The notes beneath the pieces are model-generated. The model was not told the origin of the DNA. It searched no databases and was given only the letters and a program-made list of their open reading frames with translations. The position numbers and the translations under genes are program-made. A DNA stretch of 64,000 nucleotides from the NCBI GenBank assembly GCA_036419695.1, contig CP143946.1, positions 4,272,001 to 4,336,000 on the forward strand. The letters are read 5' to 3'. Each line of letters opens with the position of its first letter. Position 1 is the first letter of the stretch. Of this stretch, positions 53,688 to 61,155 are shown piece by piece. This DNA is from [Clostridium] symbiosum (GTDB lineage: Bacteria; Bacillota; Clostridia; Lachnospirales; Lachnospiraceae).

Positions 53688-53930
53688 GGAGTGGGAGGTT
53701 ATTTATGAGTCTTCAGTCCCGGTCCATAACCTGCCTGTGGGGAAGAAGGGAGAAAAAGATTCCGGAGGGAACCTGGGAGTTCATCGGCACTTACCGAGGT
53801 ATTTTCGAGGTTAGTGTCCGCTATGTACTCCAAAGAGTGCAAGCGTTTCCCGCAGGAACTTTTTCTGCCCGGATTCCCCACCCGCGACAACCTACAGGCC
53901 GGGACTGAAGACTCACACCCTCCCTCTCAC
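53688..53930. repeat. Long foldback (hairpin) element, about 240 bp
   Basis: GAGTCTTCAGTCCCGG (53707-53722) is exactly complementary to 53899-53914. Inner arms pair too (GTGGGGAA..GGG..AGAAAAAG at 53737-53758 with 53859-53881), and pairing continues toward a loop near 53800. Short ORFs inside on both strands are by-products of the symmetry. It may be a MITE or encode a structured RNA. The rest of the 53515-54160 gap is promoter DNA. Confidence 0.7.
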
Positions 53931-54061
53931 TATCCCGAACCCCGACCGTCCCGGCGGCGTTCTCGTTCCTCAACAAAATCCCTTTTTTGTTCACTCTGCT
54001 GAGTTTTCGCGGCTTTTTCTGAAAAATTACACAAAAGTAACAATGAATATGATAATTTTTC

Positions 54062-54090
54062 TTGACACATAAGAAGCAGTCCGTTATAAT
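54062..54090 (+). promoter_or_regulatory. Sigma-A promoter of glutaminase/NRAMP unit
   Basis: TTGACA (54062-54067), a 17-bp spacer and TATAAT (54085-54090) are consensus-like. Confidence 0.85.
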
Positions 54091-54106
54091 GACAATATAG
54101 TTATTT

Positions 54107-54121
54107 AAACGATATTATCAT
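54107..54121 (-). promoter_or_regulatory. Candidate operator ATGATAATATCGTTT, copy 2 (inverted)
   Basis: The plus strand reads AAACGATATTATCAT, the exact complement of 51539-51553. It begins 17 bp after the -10 box, in the early transcribed region, consistent with repression. Confidence 0.6.
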
Positions 54122-54160
54122 TTCATTATCATTTGATTCCCTTTTGGGAGTCAAAAAAAG

Positions 54161-55120
54161 ATGCAAAGCAGCAAAAAACACAAGGAAGGTAATGTGACAC
54201 GTATGGAAGAATTGTTGGAGCGTCTCCTGGAAGAATGCCGTTCCTATACCCGTCTCGGTGAACTGGCGGATTATATCCCGGAACTGGCAAAAGCGGATAA
54301 AGAAGACTTTGGCGTCTATCTGGTAAGCAGTGACGGCAAAGAATTTTCTGCCGGTGATTATAACAAGCGATTTACCATCCAGAGCATTGTCAAACCTCTC
54401 CTGCTTCTACTGGCACTCATGGATAATGGAACCGAGTATGTCAGACAATACATAGGTGTGGAAGCCACCGGGAAACCTTTTAATGCCATAGATTATTCAG
54501 AGCAGCTGATCCTGAAAGAACATATCAATCCCATGGTCAATATCGGGGCTATTGAGATGTGTTCCATGATTCACGGGGAAAGCTACGAAGAGCGGTTCGA
54601 ACGCCTTCTGGCCTTTACGAGGAGGATAGCCGGGAATCCGGAAATTGATGTGGATCAGGCCGTATATCTTTCAGAAAAGAAAACGGGAAATAAAAACCGT
54701 GCTTTGGCCTATCTGTTGAAAAGTTCCGGCATCATTGACGATGATGTTGAAGAGCTCCTTGATATTTATTTCCGCGCCTGTTCTATCCGCGTTACCTGCA
54801 AGGATTTGGCAAATATCGGTTTTGTTCTGGCCAACCACGGACGAGGCAAAAAGCCGGAGGATGTTCTGTTTTCTGGACATCATGCCCGCTTTGTCAATGC
54901 CATCCTCACTACCTGCGGTATGTATGACGGTTCCGGTGATTTCGCGATTAAGGTAGGCCTGCCTGCCAAAAGCGGAGTGGGCGGCGGCATCATGGCCGTA
55001 TCTCCCACGCGTATGGGAATCGGCATTTACTCACCCGGCCTTGATAAAAAGGGGAATAGCCTGGCCGGCATCAAAATGCTTGAAAAGTTAAGTGAAATCC
55101 TGTACCTCAGTATATTTTAA
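54161..55120 (+). CDS. glsA: Glutaminase
   Basis: The 319-aa protein is of the serine-dependent beta-lactamase-like glutaminase family. It has the Ser-x-x-Lys active site in RFTIQSIVKPLLLL (near residue 76), NPMVNIGAIEMCSMI, NRALAYLLKSSGII, and VGLPAKSGVGGGIMAVSP. It hydrolyses glutamine to glutamate and ammonia. The start is uncertain: GGGAG precedes ATG 54161, and AAGGAAGG precedes a GTG at 54194 and ATG 54203. It shares an operator-like site with the ureohydrolase and is followed by the NRAMP-like gene after 50 bp. Confidence 0.9.
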   Translation: MQSSKKHKEGNVTRMEELLERLLEECRSYTRLGELADYIPELAKADKEDFGVYLVSSDGKEFSAGDYNKRFTIQSIVKPLLLLLALMDNGTEYVRQYIGVEATGKPFNAIDYSEQLILKEHINPMVNIGAIEMCSMIHGESYEERFERLLAFTRRIAGNPEIDVDQAVYLSEKKTGNKNRALAYLLKSSGIIDDDVEELLDIYFRACSIRVTCKDLANIGFVLANHGRGKKPEDVLFSGHHARFVNAILTTCGMYDGSGDFAIKVGLPAKSGVGGGIMAVSPTRMGIGIYSPGLDKKGNSLAGIKMLEKLSEILYLSIF

Positions 55121-55170
55121 AGCTTTATAAAACTAATTCAAGAAACTCATTTTGGAAATGGAGGCAGTAC

Positions 55171-56391
55171 ATGGAAACAAAAAAAACTTATACTTTTAAA
55201 GAGAAATGTAAAGCTTTAGGCCCTGGAATCCTGGTTGTGGGATCCTTCATCGGCCCAGGTACCATCACCAGCGCAACGAAAGCAGGTGCAACTTACGGAT
55301 ACTCCCTTCTCTGGACCGTTATATTCTCTGTCATTGCAGTTATTGTAATGCAGGAAATGGCCGCCCGTCTGGGAATCGTTACCCAGAACGGACTCGCAGA
55401 AGAGTTAGTCAAAGAACTGTCGGATCGCCCGCCTCTGAAATGGGCTATGGTTGCCCTTGTTGCTGCCGCCATCGGACTCGGCGGCGTTGCCTATATGGGC
55501 GGTGACCTTACAGGAACTGCAATCGGTATTTCTTCCCTGACCGGAATTCCCTCCCATATTGTTGCACCTCTTTGGGGTGTCGGTGTCCTGATTCTCACCA
55601 GCACCGGAGATGCTGTTAAATCCCTTGAAAAACTGTTAAGCGTCTGTGTCAGTGTTATGGCAATCGTATTTATCATTACCATGATCATTGTAAAGCCGGA
55701 TCTTGGTGAGCTGATAAAAGGCGCTGTTCCGAACGTTCCTCAGAATGCGATTATGACCTGCGTGGCCATGATTGGTACTACTGTTGTACCCTATAATATG
55801 TTTATCCATGCTACAAGTGCAAGAAAAACATGGCATGACCCGGAAGAACTTCCGCTTGCCCGCTTTGACGTCACGGTTTCCATGATTATCGGCGGACTTA
55901 TCACTGGCGCCGTATTAATTACAGCCGGTACCGTTATGCGCGGTATGAGCGTTTCATCGGCAGCTGATATGGCCTACCAGCTGGAACCACTCTTAGGAAG
56001 TTTTGCAAAACCTTTCCTCAGCATCGGATTAATCGCTGCCGGAGTTTCCTCTGCAGTTGTTACGCCACTGGGCGTATCTTACGTATTTGCCGGGCTGTTC
56101 CACTGGGGAATGGATAAGAAAGATAAACGTTTCTTTGCAACCAACATCATCGTTGTCGTAATCGGTATCATCGTATCCGCTACCGGCTACAACCCGATTT
56201 CAATCATCATGATGGCCCAGGCCGTTAACGGAATTTTCCTTCCGATTATCGTTATTGCCCTGGTATTTATCACAAGCCGAGCCCGAGCAATGGGACAGTA
56301 CAAAAACAGCATGGTGCGCAACCTGCTCGGAGGATGTGTGGCAATCATCTCCCTGATTATCGGTGTCAGCAGCGTTATGTCCCTGTTCTAA
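55171..56391 (+). CDS. NRAMP-like membrane transporter without the DPGN metal motif
   Basis: The 406-aa protein has about 11 membrane helices with an NRAMP fold pattern. Helix 1 reads FIGPGTITSATKAGATYGY in place of the metal-binding DPGN, and helix 6 reads TTVVPYNMFIHATSARKTW in place of the MPHN-type motif. True Mn/Fe NRAMP transporters need those residues, so the substrate may differ. Related NRAMP-like proteins such as B. subtilis YcsG sit with 5-oxoproline genes. Here the neighbours are glutaminase, ureohydrolase and IclR, which points to a nitrogenous substrate by inference. GGAGG precedes the ATG. Confidence 0.8.
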   Translation: METKKTYTFKEKCKALGPGILVVGSFIGPGTITSATKAGATYGYSLLWTVIFSVIAVIVMQEMAARLGIVTQNGLAEELVKELSDRPPLKWAMVALVAAAIGLGGVAYMGGDLTGTAIGISSLTGIPSHIVAPLWGVGVLILTSTGDAVKSLEKLLSVCVSVMAIVFIITMIIVKPDLGELIKGAVPNVPQNAIMTCVAMIGTTVVPYNMFIHATSARKTWHDPEELPLARFDVTVSMIIGGLITGAVLITAGTVMRGMSVSSAADMAYQLEPLLGSFAKPFLSIGLIAAGVSSAVVTPLGVSYVFAGLFHWGMDKKDKRFFATNIIVVVIGIIVSATGYNPISIIMMAQAVNGIFLPIIVIALVFITSRARAMGQYKNSMVRNLLGGCVAIISLIIGVSSVMSLF

Positions 56392-56420
56392 GATGCCCAC
56401 TCTGCTGTCTTTTTATCACC

Positions 56421-56461
56421 AATACGGTGTAAGGTCTGCCCTGCAGATCTTGCATCGTATT
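56421..56461 (+). terminator. Terminator of the glutaminase/NRAMP unit
   Basis: 18-bp arms AATACGGTGTAAGGTCTG and near-complement (G-U pairs) around a 5-nt loop, followed by TTAATTT. Confidence 0.7.
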
Positions 56462-56509
56462 TAATTTCCGGCTTTCTTCAGTATTAATGTCCCCTGATAC
56501 GCTTCCCCG

Positions 56510-57457
56510 CTATTCTTCCTTACCTGCGCTTTTTGCCATCTTTAATAAAAATCTCAGAACTAAAACAGCCGCCACAATACAGAAAATTCCAACCGACACC
56601 TGGATTCCCCTTCTGATTATTCGCTTCAGCCTGTCCCACCATGTCTGCCACAAAGTTTCCCCGTTCTCTTTTGCGCTGATGGGAACATCTGCCGGCTCAA
56701 CTGATTCCCCGTTTTCTTCGCCTTTCTCCCTACGCTCTTCGTATGTCATAATCATACGGTAGCGCTCATAATCGGGCATCTTTACGACACCGCCATAGAA
56801 GGCGGTACAGTCCCATACCTTCCTCCGGCCGCTTATCAGGGCGTCACGGCACACTGTTTCCTCCCCATCTCTGTATGGTTCTCCCAACCAGGTAAAATCA
56901 TCCAGCAGACAGTCTTCCGGTTCCAGGCCAATCACCGCCAAAAGCTTATCGCCGAACTCAGAAAGTTCCGGCCTGTCCTCCCGGTGGGGAATCCTGTTTT
57001 CCCCCAATATGTAATAGTCGGCTCCATACTCGTGAAATGTTGCAATGAAGGAAAGACCGGCCTGCCACCTTTCATCCGTATATTCAATCCGTTCTAAAGA
57101 AAGCTCCGTTTCAAATTCGGTTCCGCTCTCCTCATCTCTCACCGTTATTACCGCCGTATCCGGTATTGTATCTGCCCGGCTCACACCCTCGTAAACCGTC
57201 TGCCCGGACAGTTTTTCCGTGCGTCCTGAAACCGGCACGGCGGCAATCTCCTGTTCCTTTAACCGGTACTCTCTTCCGGCTTCGTCACGTATCAATTTTT
57301 CCGGCCCCGGGATCTCCCCGGGAGCGTCAAATACTTCTGAATACTTCTGTATGTTTTCCTGTGCCCAAGCCTGCCCTGCACCCTCCCGGCATAAAAATAC
57401 CGCCAGAAGACACATAACTCCTGCGTGCAAGACTTCTGCCTTTCTCCTCATCTTCAC
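56510..57457 (-). CDS. Secreted/membrane protein of unknown function
   Basis: The 315-aa protein has a signal peptide (cleavage near AWAQ), an extracellular part of about 230 residues rich in Glu/Arg/Asp, and one C-terminal membrane helix (VSVGIFCIVAAVLVLRFLL) with a short basic tail. I recognise no domain. GGAGG lies 6 nt before GTG 57457, which decides the start. It lies alone, converging on the NRAMP gene. Confidence 0.65.
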   Translation of the reverse strand: MKMRRKAEVLHAGVMCLLAVFLCREGAGQAWAQENIQKYSEVFDAPGEIPGPEKLIRDEAGREYRLKEQEIAAVPVSGRTEKLSGQTVYEGVSRADTIPDTAVITVRDEESGTEFETELSLERIEYTDERWQAGLSFIATFHEYGADYYILGENRIPHREDRPELSEFGDKLLAVIGLEPEDCLLDDFTWLGEPYRDGEETVCRDALISGRRKVWDCTAFYGGVVKMPDYERYRMIMTYEERREKGEENGESVEPADVPISAKENGETLWQTWWDRLKRIIRRGIQVSVGIFCIVAAVLVLRFLLKMAKSAGKEE

Positions 57458-57632
57458 AGCACACCTCCGCGCCTTGCTCCTCTTTCGTAATCAGTTGTTT
57501 TGCAGTCAATCGCTCCGGATTGGCCATCTCAGGCGGGAGTTTTCCCACGCCCGCCGCACTTCCCTGCTGACAATAATTTCTGGATGTCTCCTGCCAGCAG
57601 AATATCATTTCACTGTATGCCTGTTCGAGCAT
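57327..57632 (-). CDS. Possible small ORF upstream of the secreted protein, doubtful
   Basis: A 101-codon frame from ATG 57632 overlaps the start of the next gene by about 130 bp. The first 65 residues (MLEQAYSEMIFCWQETSRNY onward) look protein-like, but the overlapped part is low quality and no close ribosome site is present. It may be a short leader gene or chance. Confidence 0.25.
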   Translation of the reverse strand: MLEQAYSEMIFCWQETSRNYCQQGSAAGVGKLPPEMANPERLTAKQLITKEEQGAEVCCEDEEKGRSLARRSYVSSGGIFMPGGCRAGLGTGKHTEVFRSI

Positions 57633-58062
57633 TTTGTATTTCGTTATAATGTCCCTCCTCCCTGTTGTCTATTCCTGCCGATGTACGGCTCCTTAAGTTT
57701 GCCGGGGACTGTTTTCCGATCCGGCTGTTTTTCAGTTGTAAAATACATGTTGATTTTTCAGAAGTTCTTTAGAATTTTTGATCTACAGATATTGTAAGAA
57801 AAACCTGTCTTTCAAACGCCATAGCGCCCGTCAAAGCAGACTCCCTGTTATATATGCTAAAAAACAGAAAAATGTTAAATATATTCATAAATGATTCTAA
57901 AACCATCGTTCGTTATGGAAGTTCCCGCGATTTGCATTCTGGAATTCAGAATAGATATTTTATCTGGAGCATGATTTTAAGATAGTTTGGTTATTATACA
58001 CCAGCGGTTTCCAAAAAGCAAGTATAAAAATTGAGATGCGGGGCGCCGTTTTTATTTCTCAA
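57633..58062. other. AT-rich intergenic region, no gene seen
   Basis: About 430 bp without a supported ORF. It holds the upstream regions of the two divergent genes and an 8-bp hairpin (AATTGAGA/TCTCAATT, about 58030-58063). Confidence 0.5.
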
Positions 58063-58091
58063 TTGCTATTTGAGTCCCACCCGTATATAAT
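58063..58091 (+). promoter_or_regulatory. Probable promoter of the GNAT gene
   Basis: TTGCTA (58063-58068), a 17-bp spacer and TATAAT (58086-58091) lie 37 bp before the ATG. Confidence 0.7.
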
Positions 58092-58127
58092 ACTTATATT
58101 GCATTTTAGAAACGGAGGAGTACAAAG

Positions 58128-58400
58128 ATGGATTTTACTTACAGTCCCAACCGAATCTCCCTGCAGGGTGAAGGTGAGCAGATGCTCGCCGAGGTAACTT
58201 TCCCGGCTATTGATGAAAATACCGTGGATATTAACCATACCTTTGTTGATCCGTCCCTCAGGGGACAAAACGTGGCGGACAGCCTGATGGGCGCTGCGGC
58301 GGCACACCTGCTTGCCGAGGACAAGAAAGCCGTGCTGACCTGTTCCTATGCCGTAAAATGGTTCGGAAAACATCCGGAATACGCCAGCATCCTGAAATAG
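58128..58400 (+). CDS. Small GNAT N-acetyltransferase (YjdJ-like)
   Basis: The 90-aa protein is a minimal GCN5-like fold. It has beta strands, then NHTFVDPSLRGQNVADSLMG with the RGQNVA acetyl-CoA loop, and ends in CSYAVKWFGKHPEYASIL, the signature of the YjdJ/YidJ group. These tiny acetyltransferases have no settled substrate. GGAGG lies 8 nt before the ATG. Confidence 0.85.
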   Translation: MDFTYSPNRISLQGEGEQMLAEVTFPAIDENTVDINHTFVDPSLRGQNVADSLMGAAAAHLLAEDKKAVLTCSYAVKWFGKHPEYASILK

Positions 58401-58423
58401 ACCGGACGCCTGAAAATATCCAG

Positions 58424-58462
58424 CAACGAAAAGCATGCTTCGCGCACTTTTCATTGCCACTC
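58424..58462. repeat. REP-like palindromic repeat, copy 2
   Basis: It matches 14744-14783 (CAACGAAAAGCatGCTTCGC... to GCCACTCAA) and, like that copy, sits between a gene's stop and its terminator. Confidence 0.6.
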
Positions 58463-58469
58463 AAGAAAA

Positions 58470-58507
58470 AGACAGTTGGAAACGTATTCTTACATTTCCA
58501 ACTGTCT
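58470..58507. terminator. Shared terminator, GNAT and PrcB-like genes
   Basis: Perfect 13-bp arms AGACAGTTGGAAA/TTTCCAACTGTCT lie around a 12-nt loop between converging genes. Confidence 0.7.
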
Positions 58508-58535
58508 GCTTCGTTACAGCTTAAGATCAGTTTTT

Positions 58536-58964
58536 CTACTTGAACACCACCGGTTCTTCCATAAACGGCATCTTCACCACAATAAATGGGAAGGATGCCT
58601 CCGGACCTGTCTGCTCCTGCTTTTCCGGTCCTTTCAGTTCAGTCCTGATTGTGATGGAATTTTCCGTCAGATACAGCTCCGGAACGGCAATACTGTATCC
58701 TCCCGACTTCTGCTCACCATATCCGGCTGCTATGTACAGATCCTGCCCACCCGAATATGTCAGTCTGAAAGGTTCCTTTTTCTTCTGCTCGATTATCTCC
58801 TGAAGCTCCTGCGGTATCTCGTTTTGACCAACTACCGTGAATTCCAGATCACGGACTTTCTCCTCTTCCTTCTCACCGCCGCATCCGGCCATCAGAGCGG
58901 CTGACAGAAAGAGCGCTGCGGCCAAAATGATGCCATACCGCTTACCACTCAGAATTTTTCCCAT
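58536..58964 (-). CDS. Lipoprotein with PrcB C-terminal-like domain
   Basis: The 142-aa protein has a lipoprotein signal ending LMAGC near residue 29. The domain that follows (EFTVVGQNEIPQELQEIIEQ; LYIAAGYGEQKSGGYSIAVP; VPELYLTENSITIRTELKGP) matches the PrcB_C pattern known from the Treponema protease-complex subunit and many clostridial lipoproteins. Its role here is unknown. GGAG lies 6-7 nt before ATG 58964; the 11-codon longer start is rejected. Confidence 0.8.
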   Translation of the reverse strand: MGKILSGKRYGIILAAALFLSAALMAGCGGEKEEEKVRDLEFTVVGQNEIPQELQEIIEQKKKEPFRLTYSGGQDLYIAAGYGEQKSGGYSIAVPELYLTENSITIRTELKGPEKQEQTGPEASFPFIVVKMPFMEEPVVFK

Positions 58965-59071
58965 AAAAAAGCTCCCTGTTCTTTTGGTTACTATCATTCT
59001 ATTAGGAAGCTTTTCTTTTTATTACCTTTTCGTCCCCAAAGCCTTCTTTCCCCCGCGTCCCTTTACAGACC

Positions 59072-59106
59072 GAAAGGCTGCGCACCCTGCCGGTGCACAG
59101 CCTTTC
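59072..59106 (-). terminator. Hairpin after spoIIID
   Basis: 15-bp arms GAAAGGCTG..CACC/GGTG..CAGCCTTTC with one mismatch and a 5-nt loop, about 24 bp past the spoIIID stop. No T run follows. Confidence 0.5.
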
Positions 59107-59129
59107 AAAACTTACGCTATGTGATGAGC

Positions 59130-59399
59130 CTATTTTCTGCTGCATGCCTGAAGCTGATGCTGATATTTTTCCTTAGTAGCCATGCCCCCTCTGATGTGGC
59201 GTTCGGCCTTATTGATATCCAGAACTACCCTGGCCTGAGCTGCCAGAGAGGGATTGATATGCTCCAGGCGATCAGTAACATCCTTATGTACCGTTGACTT
59301 CGAAATCCCAAATTTTCTTGCCGTCTGACGCACTGTTGCATTGTAATCGATGATGTAATTCGCTATAGCTACCGCCCGCTCTTCAATATATTCTTTCAA
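59130..59399 (-). CDS. spoIIID: Sporulation transcription regulator SpoIIID
   Basis: The 89-aa DNA-binding protein begins KEYIEERAVAIANYIIDYNA. It has the helix-turn-helix TVRQTARKFGISKSTVHKDV, then RLEHINPSLAAQARVVLD and RHIRGGMATKEKYQ, the diagnostic SpoIIID tail. It controls mother-cell genes under sigma-E during sporulation, so the host forms endospores. TTG 59399 is preferred: AGGGGG lies 7 nt upstream, while ATG 59420 would place that site inside the gene. Confidence 0.93.
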   Translation of the reverse strand: MKEYIEERAVAIANYIIDYNATVRQTARKFGISKSTVHKDVTDRLEHINPSLAAQARVVLDINKAERHIRGGMATKEKYQHQLQACSRK

Positions 59400-59508
59400 A
59401 AGGTTGCCCCCTGAAATCATTGTTTTTACAATGTATGCAGGGTCTTAGCCAAGTATGAATACACAGATACTAATTATTAACACTTCTTTTTACAAGGGTT
59501 AAATCCGG

Positions 59509-61137
59509 CTATTTTTCAAATACAACCCTGCCATCCATCATGGTCATTACAACAGAGCATTTCAGAATATCATCCGGCTCTAACTCAAACAGGTTCCTGT
59601 CTATTACAATAATATCGGCATATTTTCCCGGTTCCAGTGTCCCCAGTTCATCCTCACGGTCGTATGTGTTGGCCGCATCGATGGTATATGCCTTCAGGGT
59701 TTCCTCCAGGGTCAGACATTCCCATGGATTGTGGCTGGCCGGACTGCCATCCAGGTTCTTTCTCGTCACCGCCGCATAAATCGTCGGGAATGGGTCAAAG
59801 CCGACAACCGGATAGTCCGTGCCGAATGCAAGTTTTCCGCCTGCATCCAGAATACTTCTGAACGCCCATTCATATTTCACGCGCTCCTCTCCCATTCTCA
59901 GGATCTGCTCATCCGCGTCCAGTAAAAGATGCATCGGCTGCATGGAGGGAATTACATCCAGTTCTTTAAATCTTCCTATATCATCCGGATTAATATTTTC
60001 TATGTGTTCCACCGCATTTTTCAGATGAAGTTTGCCATTCGCCCTGATAGAGCCCTCATATAAATCGAGTGCCATTCTTACCGCTCCGTCTGAGATACAA
60101 TGGATTCTCACCTGAAATCCGGCTGCATTTGCCGCATTGACCGATAACTGCATTTCATCCTTAGGAACCAGCGGAACTCCAATACCACAGCAGTCCGGTT
60201 TATCACTGTACGGTTCAAGCGTCAGAGCCGTATACGTTGAGGCCACTCCATCAATAAATCCCTTAATTCCCTGCATTCTGAGTTTGGGCGAGCAGAACTC
60301 CTTCTTATATTCCAGCGCCTTACTAAAATCGGTATAACCGGCAAGTTTTGTATACAGATGGAGCCTGGCCGTCAACGCCCCTTCTTCCTCCAGCTCCTTT
60401 ATGATACGGAAATTCCGGAGTGTCTTATCCGTATAATCATTTGCTGTCATTTCACTGATTGTCGTAATTCCACAGGAAGCAATTTCTTTCAGGAAGTCTC
60501 TGTGTACCTCTTTCATCTGCTCTTTTGGCAGCTCCATCACCTTATCCATCGCAGGCTGATATGCCTCAGGTTCGAATAAAAGGCCGCTCAGTTCCCCATT
60601 TTCAAAGGTGCCTATCTCACCGCTCTTGATCGGCATGTCGGCGTAGATTCCTGCCTCTTCAAGCGCCTTCGTATTGCACCAGATTGTATGGATATCCGCG
60701 CTGAGAAGATATACCGGCCGATCCGGAATGACCGCATCAATGGAACGCTTGTCCGGAAGCGGTGCATTACCCCAATAGGATGGAAACCACCCGAGACCGA
60801 TAATTCTTATCTCATCAGGATTTTCATCCGCAAACTTTTTGATCATTGCAATGCATTCAGCCTCTGATTTGGAATTGGTAATTTCCGTGCAGACATGTTT
60901 ACTGCCGAACATTCCTCCCATAAAATAGTGGACATGTGCATCTACAAAACCGGGCATTATCATCTGCTCCCCGTAATCGGTAATCTGTGTATTTTCCCCC
61001 ACACAGTCGGGAATCTCATCACCATGGGCCACCGCAAGAATTCTGTTTCCTTTAACTGCAACAGAACCCGCAAAAGGTCTGCTTCCTCTGCAGTCATAAA
61101 CTGCCCTGCTCTTTAATAATTTATCTGCAAATTCCAT
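59509..61137 (-). CDS. Amidohydrolase family 3 protein (YtcJ/NfdA-like)
   Basis: The 542-aa metal-dependent hydrolase has the metal motif MPGFVDAHVHYFMGG near residue 65, a buried SADIHTIWCNTKALE, the central HCISDGAVRMALDLYEG, and the C-terminal FGTDYPVVGFDPFPTIYAAV and TLEPGKYADIIVIDRN. Family members hydrolyse varied amides; the substrate is unknown. It starts 18 bp after the NhaC-type transporter gene on the same strand, suggesting uptake or exchange of its substrate or product. It is probably controlled by the divergent LuxR gene. Confidence 0.85.
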   Translation of the reverse strand: MEFADKLLKSRAVYDCRGSRPFAGSVAVKGNRILAVAHGDEIPDCVGENTQITDYGEQMIMPGFVDAHVHYFMGGMFGSKHVCTEITNSKSEAECIAMIKKFADENPDEIRIIGLGWFPSYWGNAPLPDKRSIDAVIPDRPVYLLSADIHTIWCNTKALEEAGIYADMPIKSGEIGTFENGELSGLLFEPEAYQPAMDKVMELPKEQMKEVHRDFLKEIASCGITTISEMTANDYTDKTLRNFRIIKELEEEGALTARLHLYTKLAGYTDFSKALEYKKEFCSPKLRMQGIKGFIDGVASTYTALTLEPYSDKPDCCGIGVPLVPKDEMQLSVNAANAAGFQVRIHCISDGAVRMALDLYEGSIRANGKLHLKNAVEHIENINPDDIGRFKELDVIPSMQPMHLLLDADEQILRMGEERVKYEWAFRSILDAGGKLAFGTDYPVVGFDPFPTIYAAVTRKNLDGSPASHNPWECLTLEETLKAYTIDAANTYDREDELGTLEPGKYADIIVIDRNLFELEPDDILKCSVVMTMMDGRVVFEK

Positions 61138-61155
61138 ATTTTCTCCTTTCCGTCC

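Noticed and set aside
53699..53908. Two small ORFs on opposite strands
   Set aside because: They lie inside the long foldback element, and their similarity is a by-product of its symmetry.
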